From assembly GCA_025362165.1 (NCBI GenBank), contig JANYHY010000790.1, positions 1 through 17,208 on the forward strand: a stretch of 17,208 bases of DNA. The letters run 5' to 3'. The stretch's first letter is position 1. Each line of letters starts with the position of its first letter. Origin of the DNA: Myxococcales bacterium. Lineage in GTDB: Bacteria; Myxococcota_A; Polyangia; Polyangiales; Polyangiaceae. This document shows positions 1-7,688 of the stretch, piece by piece. The notes under the pieces were generated by a model that was given only the letters and a program-made list of their open reading frames with translations, searched no databases and had not been told where the DNA came from. The position numbers were made by a program, and so were the translations under genes.

Positions 1-2499
1 GATCGGAGGCAGCGTCGAGCTGTCTTCCGGCGTGAGGTCTTCATGGACCAAAGCGCCGTTCGTGCCGTTCGTGGTCGGCTGAGGCTCTTGTGCTTGCGCG
101 GGTTGCGGCGGCAACTTCGCGAGCTCGGCGTTCACTTGACCCGTCAACGAAAGCGCGGCGCACTCCCCCGCTACCTTGCGCGCGCGCGTCAACAACGAGC
201 GAGCCTCTGCCTCGTCCGTTTCGCGCAGCAGCGCGCCGAGCTCGAAGAGCGCCTTCGCCTCGGCCTCGCGATCGCTCAACGTCTCCCGAACGCGCAGCGC
301 GCGCGACATGCCCTCGATGGCCTCTGAGCGACGGTTCAACTGCAACAGGAGCTTGGTCTTGCTGTCGAGAGAAGCGACGAGCCCGACCACGGCGCCAATC
401 GCCTCGCGGATCTCGACGCTCTTGTTGTAGTAGTCGAGCGCCTCCTCGAACCGGCCGAGCGCGACCATCGCGTTGCCGATGTTGGCGAGCGAGTACCCCT
501 GCCCGGCCCGATCCTTGAGCTGCTCGCGAAGCTTGAGCGCGCTGCGATGCCAGTCCAGCGCCTCTTCGTATTTTCCGACCGAGTGGAGCGCGAGGCCCAT
601 GCTTCCAAGAGTGACCGCTTGTCCCCGCAGGTCGCCAACCTTCTCGCGCACGGCGAGGCTCTCGCGTTGCACGTTCATGCCCTCGTTGGGATGACCGAGC
701 GCCATGAGCACCAGGCCGAGGTTGTTGAGCATGGCGCCGCGCGTGCGCAGATCGCCCATTTCTTCGGCCTTCGCGAGCACGGCGCGCGTGCGCAGATCTG
801 CCTCTTCGTAGCGTCGCGCGTTCTCGAGCGTGAACGCTTCGCGCCCCATCACCCAGAGAGCGCGCGCCTCCGCACCGGGGACCTTCGCGAGCAGCGCCTG
901 CGCCGCGCGGAACTCGACGAGCGCTTCGTCGTGGCGTCCGCAGAACTTGTGCACCAGGCCGCTCAAGGTGCGCGCGTCCGCGTCCAACCGATGAATCGTC
1001 GAGGCGTCGGGCTTTCCGTGCAGCATGTGCGCGGTCTCGAGCGCGTCGATCTGTCCGCGCAGCGTGGTCAACACTCCGAGCGTCTCTTCCTCTGCGAAGC
1101 GCGACCAGCTCGCGTTGGCGCCGTTCAACAAGAGCTGAGCTGCGAAGAGGCGCTCGTCGGCAGAAGCAGCGTGCGCGGCGAGACGCACCGCGAGCCCCAC
1201 GATGCTCGACTCTGCGTCCTCTTGCGACGCGTAGTCATCCTTGATCGATTTGAAGATGCGCGCGTGGAGCTCCTCGCGCTCCTCCTCTTCGAGGGTGCCG
1301 TAGAGCGCGGACTGCATGACCACGTTGGAGAACTGAAACGCAGTGGTCTCGCTCGCGTAGATGCACTGCTTGCCGAGGCTCTTGACGACGCCGTGCTTCT
1401 CCGCGATGAGGCGCACCTTCTGGAGGAGCTTCAATTTGGGCAGATCCGTGAGCGCTGAGAGCACCGACGCAGTGAACGTCGCGCCCTCCACAGAGGCGTA
1501 GCGGAGGAGCTCGCGCGAGTCGTCGTCTAGCCTGCGGATGCGCTCCTCCACGACGGAGAAAGCGCTCGTCGGCACGCGCACGCTGTCGAAGCGCGCGTTG
1601 AACTCACCGGTCGTCTCGTCGACGATGCCGTCCTCTTCGAGCGTGGAGAGGTACTGCGTGATGAACAGCGAGTTACCGCCGCTGCGCTCGGCGAGCCATC
1701 GCTCGAACTCTTTGTTGCCTTGGTAACGCGGGTAGCGCTCACGCAAGACGCCGTCGAGATCGGTTGGCGTCATCTTCGGGACCGTCACGTCCGTGAAGAG
1801 CGAGTACCGGCCGAGCTCGTTGCGCACGTGCAATATCGGGTGACCCTTGCCGTCTCGTGAAGAGGCCGCGTCGTCCGCGCGGTAGGCGACCACGAAGAGC
1901 ACGCGTTTGTTCGAGAGGTGGCGCGCGGCTGAAAACAGGAGGTTCGTGGAGCTCGTGTCTGCCCAGTGGAAGTCGTCCAAGATGAGCACGAGCGGGTGCG
2001 CCTCGGACGCCTTGCCGAGGAAGTTGATGTACTGCTGGAACATCTGCTCCTGGCTCGCCGCGTGACTCTTGTCGTCGTGGCCGAGGTGCTCTTTGAAGAT
2101 CGCCGCAGTCTCGAGCGAAGACTCCAGCAAGCCGCCGACGACGGGCACGACGTGGATCCACGCGAGCGCGAGGTGGCCCATGAGCTTGGCCATCTCCTTT
2201 GATTTGCCGGGATCTCCGTCGTGCGCGACGATCTTCTCAAGCAGCTCTGCCCACGGCTCGAGCGCTTCGACCTGACCGACGTCTTGTCCGAGCAGCGGTG
2301 TGGAGCACTCGGTCGCGACGACGACGGGCGCGTTCGGCCCGGTGCGCTTGTGGAGCTCCTCTCGCACGGAATCGAGCATCGTCGTCTTGCCGATGCCCGC
2401 CTCTCCCGTGACGAACACGACGTTCTGCTTCTGCTTGAGCGCGCACATCGCGTCCGCGTGACTGACGACGATGCCCATCTCTCTCGTGCGACCGATCAT
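1..2499 (-). CDS. STAND-type AAA ATPase with C-terminal TPR array (partial, C-terminus outside window)
   Basis: The frame is open for 833 codons from the ATG at 2499 down to base 1, with no stop, so the C-terminus is missing. The protein begins almost directly with the nucleotide-binding domain: an IGRTRE box (residues 2-7, the usual GRxxE lead-in of these ATPases), Walker A GEAGIGKT (32-39, Lys38), and Walker B LVLILDDFHW (Asp175-Asp176) followed by WADTSS. After a helical middle region come tetratricopeptide repeats from roughly residue 540 to 770, recognisable by units such as LGLVLMALG, LHSVGKYEEALDWHRSAL and MVALGRFEEALDYYNKSV. The tail then turns low-complexity (Pro, Gln, Thr). Family knowledge: this architecture is that of signal-transduction NTPases (AAA_16 plus TPR, MalT/LAL-like or cyclase/kinase-associated) that change oligomeric state on ligand or partner binding. 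No kinase, cyclase or DNA-binding domain is visible here; an output domain could lie beyond base 1. No other in-frame start codon exists between the upstream in-frame stop (2542-2544) and 2499. The partner and signal are unknown. Confidence 0.9.
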   Translation of the reverse strand, partial: MIGRTREMGIVVSHADAMCALKQKQNVVFVTGEAGIGKTTMLDSVREELHKRTGPNAPVVVATECSTPLLGQDVGQVEALEPWAELLEKIVAHDGDPGKSKEMAKLMGHLALAWIHVVPVVGGLLESSLETAAIFKEHLGHDDKSHAASQEQMFQQYINFLGKASEAHPLVLILDDFHWADTSSTNLLFSAARHLSNKRVLFVVAYRADDAASSRDGKGHPILHVRNELGRYSLFTDVTVPKMTPTDLDGVLRERYPRYQGNKEFERWLAERSGGNSLFITQYLSTLEEDGIVDETTGEFNARFDSVRVPTSAFSVVEERIRRLDDDSRELLRYASVEGATFTASVLSALTDLPKLKLLQKVRLIAEKHGVVKSLGKQCIYASETTAFQFSNVVMQSALYGTLEEEEREELHARIFKSIKDDYASQEDAESSIVGLAVRLAAHAASADERLFAAQLLLNGANASWSRFAEEETLGVLTTLRGQIDALETAHMLHGKPDASTIHRLDADARTLSGLVHKFCGRHDEALVEFRAAQALLAKVPGAEARALWVMGREAFTLENARRYEEADLRTRAVLAKAEEMGDLRTRGAMLNNLGLVLMALGHPNEGMNVQRESLAVREKVGDLRGQAVTLGSMGLALHSVGKYEEALDWHRSALKLREQLKDRAGQGYSLANIGNAMVALGRFEEALDYYNKSVEIREAIGAVVGLVASLDSKTKLLLQLNRRSEAIEGMSRALRVRETLSDREAEAKALFELGALLRETDEAEARSLLTRARKVAGECAALSLTGQVNAELAKLPPQPAQAQEPQPTTNGTNGALVHEDLTPEDSSTLPPI

Positions 2500-2550
2500 G
2501 GGACGAGGGTGGCATAAAGTTGACCCCCGCGCGCGTTTCTCTTACCGCCC
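2500..2550. promoter_or_regulatory. 51-bp divergent intergenic region (shared promoter zone)
   Basis: Only 51 bases separate the starts of the divergent ATPase/TPR gene and the phosphodiester glycosidase-like gene, so promoters for both must sit here or reach into the coding regions. A TTGACC hexamer at 2520-2525 resembles a -35 element for the rightward gene, but I see no convincing -10 at the right spacing. Neither gene has a Shine-Dalgarno sequence in this interval. The promoter function is inferred from geometry only. Confidence 0.35.
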
Positions 2551-5178
2551 ATGAGAGTGTCATCGGTGAAGGACGCGTTGAGCATCCGCGCTCGCGCCGC
2601 CGCTTTGTTCGGCTGTGCGGGTCTCGTCGCGTCCCTGTCACGTGGCGCTGCGCCAAAAAACGACGTCGGCGCGCTCGCTCAGGCGCTCGGAGACGAGGTG
2701 CACGGGAGCGTTCGGCCCGAGGACATTCGCTGGGAGCCGTCGCGTGGACCACTCGAGGACTGGCTGGTCGGCCGCTTCGTGTTGTTCCTCTCCGCGGACA
2801 AGCCCGGCGCCCCTCGAGACGTGGTTCGCGCGCGCGTTCGGCTGTCGCCAGAGGGTTACCCGATCGACATCGCGGACGCCCATGATCTCACCTCGACTCC
2901 GCTCGGAGACGATCACTCGCTCGTGCTGAAGGGCACGCACGCGGCGTTCGCGACCTTCGCGTTCGGCCAAGAGCAGAGCGTGACGGCGCTCGATCTCGGC
3001 GGGGAGGGCGCGCAGAACGCTGCAGAAAAGTCGGCCGATCGTGCGATGGCGTGGATCACCAACGTGCAGCAGACCGGCTCGGGTGACGGAGTCGGGCGCG
3101 TGGACGTGAGCTTCGATGCGCCTGCCAACCGAGTGGGTTTGGCGATCGGAGATCAAGCGCTGGCCATCGACGCGGCGGACGACTCTGGAGCGCGGCGTGC
3201 TCAGCTCGATCTAGAAAAGGGTGAGCTCGTCGGGCCCTCCGCGGGCATGCACGCGCAGGCGTCGCGACACTTGCCCAAGCGGCTCGTGTTTTGGGCTGTG
3301 GATACGGTGCGCGCCGTTCCATGGATAGGACCCGCGCCCGTCGCTTGGCTCGAAGAGCGAGCGTTCGCGCTCCGCGACACCGCCAAGATGGCGGCGTTCA
3401 AGCTGCACGGCGACACACCCGAAGACACGCTCGCAGCGCCCAATTCCAAGCCGATCGCGATCATTGACTCGTCAGGCATCGCGACGGACGACGGCGCGTG
3501 GCCACCCAAGAACCTCCCCTCGATCTGGAAGACCGCAGAGCCGGGAGAGGGCGAGTGGCGACCATGGGTCAAGCTGTGGCTCAGAAGGTTTCCCGCGCCT
3601 GCGGGAGTGGACGCGCCGACGCCTTTCATGACCACGTTCGTGCGACCCGACGAAGCGCGACCCTACTCGCACGTGATGCTCGTCGAGATGGATATGCGGC
3701 AGCTCGATCTGGAGATGGAGGCAGGCACCGAGGATCCAAAGCCGCTGACCGGACAGCACGGACCGGGCCGTTTGCCGCGAGATCCTGCCGTGATGACGCG
3801 CGTGGTCGCCGCGTTCAACGGCGCGTTCAAGACCGAGCACGGCAACTACGGCATGATGGTGCACAAGCGCGTGCTGCTCCCTCCGCAGCCGTTCGCAGCG
3901 ACGGTGATCCTCACGGACGACGGGCGCGCCGGGCTCGGCACTTGGGGCGCGACCGCGGACATCGGTGGACTCGTCAAGGATGACGGATCAACTATCGCGG
4001 ACTCGAGCATCATCTCGTATCGACAGAACCTCGATCCCTTGATCGATCGCGGAGAGGTGAACCCGACCGGTCGCGCGCTCTGGGGTTACACGCTGCCGGG
4101 CAATGGCATGCAGACCGAGCGCACTGGCATTTGCGTGACGTTCGCGGGCCACATGATCTACGCGTGGGGCGACGACGCGAGCGCGACCACGATCGGCAAG
4201 GCCTTCAAGATGGCCGGCTGCGACTATGGGCTGCACCTCGACATGAACCCGCACCACACGGGCTTCATCTTCACGACGATCAACGCGCTCAAGGGGCACG
4301 ACTACCACTCGGAGTTGCTCACGCCGCTGATGGAGATCTCGACAGATCGCTACATCGAGTACGCGCCGAAAGATTTCTTCTACATGCTGATGCGCGATCC
4401 AACTCCGCGCGCGGGAGGCGTTGTTTGGGCGCCGGACCCTGGTACGCAGCCTGCGCCTGCTTGGGCGCCGAGCGTGTGGCGCGGCAAGTCTCGCAGTGGA
4501 CCACCTGACAATGTGGACGTCGTGATGTTCGAGCCGGATCGCGCGGGGTTTCGCGTCGCGGCTGGCTCAAAAGAGCCAGATGCGGGGACGGGTGCAGAAT
4601 ACACGCATGAGCTCGGAGATGATGACAGCAAGCGCGTGGTGTGGTCGATCGGTCTCGGCACGGCGACCTCCGGTCGATCCATGGGGTTGTCATTGTCGGG
4701 CAAGAACGTGCTCGCCAATAGCGACGACCACGACACCGCACGGTTGATCGTGCGCGCGAGCGGCGCGGCGCAAATCGCGACCGCCGACGAGACCGCAGAC
4801 GTCGCTGGTGAGGTCGACGTGGTCGAGCTGCCGTTGCTCGCGGACAAGGGCGTGGTGCAGCCTGGCGCGTCGCTCGTCTCGACCACGCATGGCAAAGAGG
4901 CACCCCAAGTTCGAGCAGCGCTCGGCGTCACCGAGGAGCGCCGCGTGATGATCGCCATCGCAGACACGACGCCGATCAAGCTCGCAGAGGCGCTCACCAA
5001 GCTTGGCTGCAAGCGCGTGGTCTTGCTCGACCGCGGCGCTCACGCGACCACCGCTGTGCGACGCGCGGGCACCTCACAGCCGCCGCTCGCGCGAAGCGAG
5101 GAGACGACCTTGTTCGCGCTCGGCCTGCCGATGCGACCACGCGGGTTCAAGTTCACCTCCGCCGCTGCCAAGAAGTGA
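2551..5178 (+). CDS. Exported phosphodiester glycosidase (NAGPA/DUF2233)-like protein with a second, degenerate copy of the fold
   Basis: 875 residues. The N-terminus has basic residues followed by a hydrophobic stretch (about 16-29), consistent with export. LFGC at 19-22 loosely resembles a lipobox, so either lipoprotein or SPase I processing is possible. Residues 40-380 are unrecognised. Residues about 415-580 match the phosphodiester glycosidase pattern: AAFNGAFKTEHGNYG (Asn423, Gly424), a strand pair at LTDDGRAGLGTW, TGICVTFAGHMIYAWG (525 onwards), then GCDYGLHLDMNPHH (Asp564). In the family the last motif is normally LDGGGS-like, so the catalytic loop is altered. Residues about 690-845 repeat the same order (WSIGLGTA, VRAALGVTEERRVMIAIAD, LGCKRVVLLDRGAHAT with Asp827) in a more eroded form. 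Family members remove or process phosphodiester-linked sugars on surface polymers. With both active-site loops atypical, a binding or different catalytic role is possible. No Shine-Dalgarno precedes the ATG; GTG codons 3 and 6 are alternative starts. Confidence 0.8.
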   Translation: MRVSSVKDALSIRARAAALFGCAGLVASLSRGAAPKNDVGALAQALGDEVHGSVRPEDIRWEPSRGPLEDWLVGRFVLFLSADKPGAPRDVVRARVRLSPEGYPIDIADAHDLTSTPLGDDHSLVLKGTHAAFATFAFGQEQSVTALDLGGEGAQNAAEKSADRAMAWITNVQQTGSGDGVGRVDVSFDAPANRVGLAIGDQALAIDAADDSGARRAQLDLEKGELVGPSAGMHAQASRHLPKRLVFWAVDTVRAVPWIGPAPVAWLEERAFALRDTAKMAAFKLHGDTPEDTLAAPNSKPIAIIDSSGIATDDGAWPPKNLPSIWKTAEPGEGEWRPWVKLWLRRFPAPAGVDAPTPFMTTFVRPDEARPYSHVMLVEMDMRQLDLEMEAGTEDPKPLTGQHGPGRLPRDPAVMTRVVAAFNGAFKTEHGNYGMMVHKRVLLPPQPFAATVILTDDGRAGLGTWGATADIGGLVKDDGSTIADSSIISYRQNLDPLIDRGEVNPTGRALWGYTLPGNGMQTERTGICVTFAGHMIYAWGDDASATTIGKAFKMAGCDYGLHLDMNPHHTGFIFTTINALKGHDYHSELLTPLMEISTDRYIEYAPKDFFYMLMRDPTPRAGGVVWAPDPGTQPAPAWAPSVWRGKSRSGPPDNVDVVMFEPDRAGFRVAAGSKEPDAGTGAEYTHELGDDDSKRVVWSIGLGTATSGRSMGLSLSGKNVLANSDDHDTARLIVRASGAAQIATADETADVAGEVDVVELPLLADKGVVQPGASLVSTTHGKEAPQVRAALGVTEERRVMIAIADTTPIKLAEALTKLGCKRVVLLDRGAHATTAVRRAGTSQPPLARSEETTLFALGLPMRPRGFKFTSAAAKK

Positions 5179-5232
5179 CGGCCAAGCGTCGTGCGCCGGC
5201 TGATCATTTCGTGTAATCTACACAGCGAGTCG

Positions 5233-5240
5233 AAGGGGAG
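5233..5240 (+). promoter_or_regulatory. Strong Shine-Dalgarno of the Stig1-like lipoprotein gene
   Basis: AAGGGGAG lies 6 bases upstream of the ATG at 5247 and supports that start over the second in-frame ATG at 5250. It is the only clear Shine-Dalgarno in front of any gene in the window. TAATCT at 5214-5219 could be a -10 element, but no matching -35 hexamer is visible. Confidence 0.7.
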
Positions 5241-5246
5241 CTCCGC

Positions 5247-6641
5247 ATGATGAATCTGTCTTGGTCATGGGCGATAAAGCTCTCCATCACCGCAGCGGCG
5301 GCCGCAGCGATCGCCGTCGTGGGTTGCAGCGGTGACACCGTCGTCGCTCAGAAGACGTGCGCGGCCGGTGAAGCTCTCTGCGGCACGAGCTGCGTGGACT
5401 CCACTTCCGATCCTGCCAATTGCGGAGCCTGTGGCACCGCATGCAAGTCGAGTGAGGTCTGTAGCGCCGGCGCGTGCGGGCTCACTTGCAGCGGCAAATC
5501 CACTCAGTGCGGTCAGTCATGCGTGGACACCATGGTGAACCCCAACAACTGCGGTGGCTGTGGCAAAGCCTGCAATCCAGGTGAAGTGTGCAGCGCAGGG
5601 GTTTGCTCCGCGCAGTGCCCAATGGGACAGAAACTATGTGTCGGCGACGGCGGTGCTGTCTCTTGTGTCAATACCAACAGTGACGCCGCCAACTGTGGCG
5701 CTTGCGGTGTGCAGTGTGGCGCGGGCAAGGTGTGTAGCAACGGATCGTGCGCGGACACTTGCGGTATGGGTGTCACGCTCTGCCCAGGTGCTCCTCCCTA
5801 TTGCGCGAACACTCAGGTGGACAATGGGAACTGTGGCACTTGCGGAAAAGTATGTGGCAATGGCCTCGTATGTATCAACGGTAGTTGTGGTGGCAACTGC
5901 GGACCTGGTGAACAGCTATGTCCCGGTCAAGACGGCGGCGCCGCCTATTGTGCAGTAGTCCAATCGGACAATATGAATTGCGGCGCGTGCGGTACCGTGT
6001 GCCCGCAAGGCAAGCTCTGCAACAAGGGTGCGTGTGTCAATCAATGCAGTCAGGGCCTCACGCAGTGCGGACAGCAGTGCGTGGATCTCACCAGCGACCG
6101 CGACAACTGCGGGCAGTGCGGCTTCGCTTGCCCCAAGAACGCGCCGAGCTGCGGCGGTGGTAAATGCAGCACTCTATGGTTCCCCAGCGGCGTGCAGACC
6201 AACGTGCCCATCGCGAACCTCGCCGGTTGGACGCTCTGTTACAAGGACGACTACAGCGTGGCGCTCACCCCAGCGCTCATCACCAATAAATGCAGCGGCA
6301 CTCATACTCTTTTGGGGTGCATGCCGACCAATCAAAATACCCTGACAGTCATGGCCGCAGGGCTTACGAGCGACGTCGAGTTCAACACCGGAAACAACAG
6401 CTGCAACCAGAACAAGGTGCACACGGCCAACAACGTCGAGTGGTACTGGGACACCAACTTCTCGATTGGCTTCGCGCCGGCTGGAGATGCGGTCAGCCTC
6501 TGCCAGGCGGACACGAACTTCAACCTCGACACCAACCTCCGCCTCTCATGGCACACCATCAACAACGCAGGCGGCTATCGTTGCGGCGCCACGACCACCT
6601 TCAGCAACAACTACCAACGAGTTGTCTACTCCGCGCCGTAG
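5247..6641 (+). CDS. Cys-rich lipoprotein with six Stig1-like repeats and a conserved-looking C-terminal domain
   Basis: 464 residues. The signal sequence has an alanine-rich core and lipobox VVGC with Cys27 as the predicted lipidated residue. Residues 38-307 form six tandem repeats of about 42-48 residues, each with eight cysteines in the pattern CxxG...LCG..CV(D/N)...NCGxCGxxC..G.VC..G.C. The conserved NCGxCG core occurs in every unit. These resemble the plant Stig1 family and are common in myxobacterial surface proteins, where automated pipelines sometimes mislabel them as tryptophan synthase alpha chain; nothing here supports that enzyme. Residues 308-464 form a separate domain with motifs GWTLCYKDDY, LGCMPTN, VEWYWDTNFSIGFA, LRLSWHTINNAGGYRCG and a final VVYSAP. 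I recall similar uncharacterised domains on secreted proteins but cannot name a Pfam entry. The likely role is a surface-exposed binding or adhesive module. The gene starts 68 bp after the preceding one and ends 5 bp before the convergent neighbour's stop. Codon use is less extreme in GC than in neighbours, partly because of the Asn/Cys-rich composition. Confidence 0.85.
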   Translation: MMNLSWSWAIKLSITAAAAAAIAVVGCSGDTVVAQKTCAAGEALCGTSCVDSTSDPANCGACGTACKSSEVCSAGACGLTCSGKSTQCGQSCVDTMVNPNNCGGCGKACNPGEVCSAGVCSAQCPMGQKLCVGDGGAVSCVNTNSDAANCGACGVQCGAGKVCSNGSCADTCGMGVTLCPGAPPYCANTQVDNGNCGTCGKVCGNGLVCINGSCGGNCGPGEQLCPGQDGGAAYCAVVQSDNMNCGACGTVCPQGKLCNKGACVNQCSQGLTQCGQQCVDLTSDRDNCGQCGFACPKNAPSCGGGKCSTLWFPSGVQTNVPIANLAGWTLCYKDDYSVALTPALITNKCSGTHTLLGCMPTNQNTLTVMAAGLTSDVEFNTGNNSCNQNKVHTANNVEWYWDTNFSIGFAPAGDAVSLCQADTNFNLDTNLRLSWHTINNAGGYRCGATTTFSNNYQRVVYSAP

Positions 6642-6646
6642 CTGAA

Positions 6647-7678
6647 CTATTGCGCGTTACCTGAAGGGTCCGTCATTGGCGTCAGGTCAGAGCCTGGTGG
6701 AGCGGCGGTGTCTGGCGTTGGCGTAGTCACTGGCTCGCTCGTGGACCCTAGGTGGGAGGCATCACCGACGTCGCTCGTGCCTTCATCTGCGTCTGCGGGC
6801 GCGGCGCCTTGGTAGCGAGGTCGCTCGCCTGGGCGTGAGAGATCGACCCAGTAGGCGCTAGACGAGCGTGTGTCCATGTGGACGAACACGCTGTTGGGAT
6901 AGTAACCGCAACCGGTGTTGTGCAGCGTGCGGCAGAAGTCGCGCACGGCTTCGTTGGGGACGCCCGTGACACGAAAGTCCACCGCGTTGCCGATGTTGTG
7001 GTTCGAGTGCGCCGTGTATTGAGTCGGCGAATAGGGACGAAACCCGCTGATGATCTCGATGTTGCGGCTCCCGAAATGATCGCTCAACAACCCGAGCAGC
7101 GTGATCAAACGCGGGTCTATCGCGTGCGTGAGCCCGTTCGGGTAGCGCATGAGGTGCTCCATCGACACGAGCGAAGGCGGCGGCATGCGACCGCGTCGAT
7201 CCTTGATGCGAACGTTGGTGTCTTCGCTCGTCGCGATGCGCTTGAGGTGCAGCACGCCCGGAGTCTTGGCGCGCGCGGCGTACGTGGGCGGCGCGGGATG
7301 AACTGCGACCGAGACTATGGGGTGTCCAGGCGCGGGCGTCGTGCCGTGCGCGGCAACTAGCGCTCCGTGAGTGTTCGACGCGACAGCAGGCGCTGTGACG
7401 CCAGGGATCGTGAGCGTCTGGCCGACGCGCAGGTGATTCGGATCCTTGAGATGGTTCGCGGCGATGATCGACTGCGACGACACATGGTAACGATGCGCGA
7501 TGGCGTCGAGGGTGTGTCCGCGCGTCACTGTATGGGTCAAGTCCGCCGAGGCAGAGGGCGCGACCATCACCAGCGCAAGCGCGGGGAGCAAGGCGTGTTT
7601 GAAACCCACGCATGCGGCATACACCCTTTTGGAGCGGGCGAAAATGCCGGCGTTGACGCGCGCGATCGTCCCTCGCAT
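6647..7678 (-). CDS. Exported LysM-DUF882 (M15-type) putative murein peptidase
   Basis: 343 residues from the ATG at 7678. The signal peptide ends at APSASA (cleavage after Ala45). A LysM peptidoglycan-binding module spans about 48-92 (HTVTRGHTLDAIAHRYHV to VGQTLTIP). A Pro/Ala linker follows, then the DUF882/YcbK-like domain at about 170-290, with IEIISGFRPYSP, HNIGNAVDF (His227, Asp234) and VFVHMDTR (His267, Asp269). His227, Asp234 and His267 match the zinc-ligand pattern of M15-type D,D-peptidases (HxxGxAxD and VHxD). The tail after about 290 is low-complexity Asp/Ser/Pro/Thr. It most likely acts in the periplasm on peptidoglycan stem peptides or as a septal or cell-wall remodelling factor. 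The n-region of the signal peptide is unusually long with this start. In-frame GTG codons at 7624 and 7609 would give a more classical signal peptide and a 64- or 79-bp gap to the divergent gene, so the start is uncertain. The open frame continues upstream to 8041, but that part is antisense to the C1A gene and looks non-coding. Confidence 0.85.
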   Translation of the reverse strand: MRGTIARVNAGIFARSKRVYAACVGFKHALLPALALVMVAPSASADLTHTVTRGHTLDAIAHRYHVSSQSIIAANHLKDPNHLRVGQTLTIPGVTAPAVASNTHGALVAAHGTTPAPGHPIVSVAVHPAPPTYAARAKTPGVLHLKRIATSEDTNVRIKDRRGRMPPPSLVSMEHLMRYPNGLTHAIDPRLITLLGLLSDHFGSRNIEIISGFRPYSPTQYTAHSNHNIGNAVDFRVTGVPNEAVRDFCRTLHNTGCGYYPNSVFVHMDTRSSSAYWVDLSRPGERPRYQGAAPADADEGTSDVGDASHLGSTSEPVTTPTPDTAAPPGSDLTPMTDPSGNAQ

Positions 7679-7688
7679 GCTTGGCGCG

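Noticed and set aside
547..1458. 303-codon open frame on the plus strand
   Set aside because: It is the exact antisense of the TPR region of the ATPase gene, whose frame is open throughout and carries clear motifs.
2520..2547. Sigma70-type promoter for the glycosidase-like gene
   Set aside because: TTGACC fits a -35 element, but the sequence 17 bp downstream (TTACCG) is a poor -10, so I do not annotate it as a promoter.
5247..6641. Tryptophan synthase alpha chain
   Set aside because: This is a label sometimes given to such Cys-rich repeat proteins; there is no TIM-barrel sequence, only 8-Cys repeats on a lipoprotein.
7500..7688. Upstream extension of the C1A peptidase frame
   Set aside because: It is antisense to the LysM-DUF882 signal and LysM region and would place the lipoprotein signal internally; only the last few codons (from 7644) are a possible alternative start.
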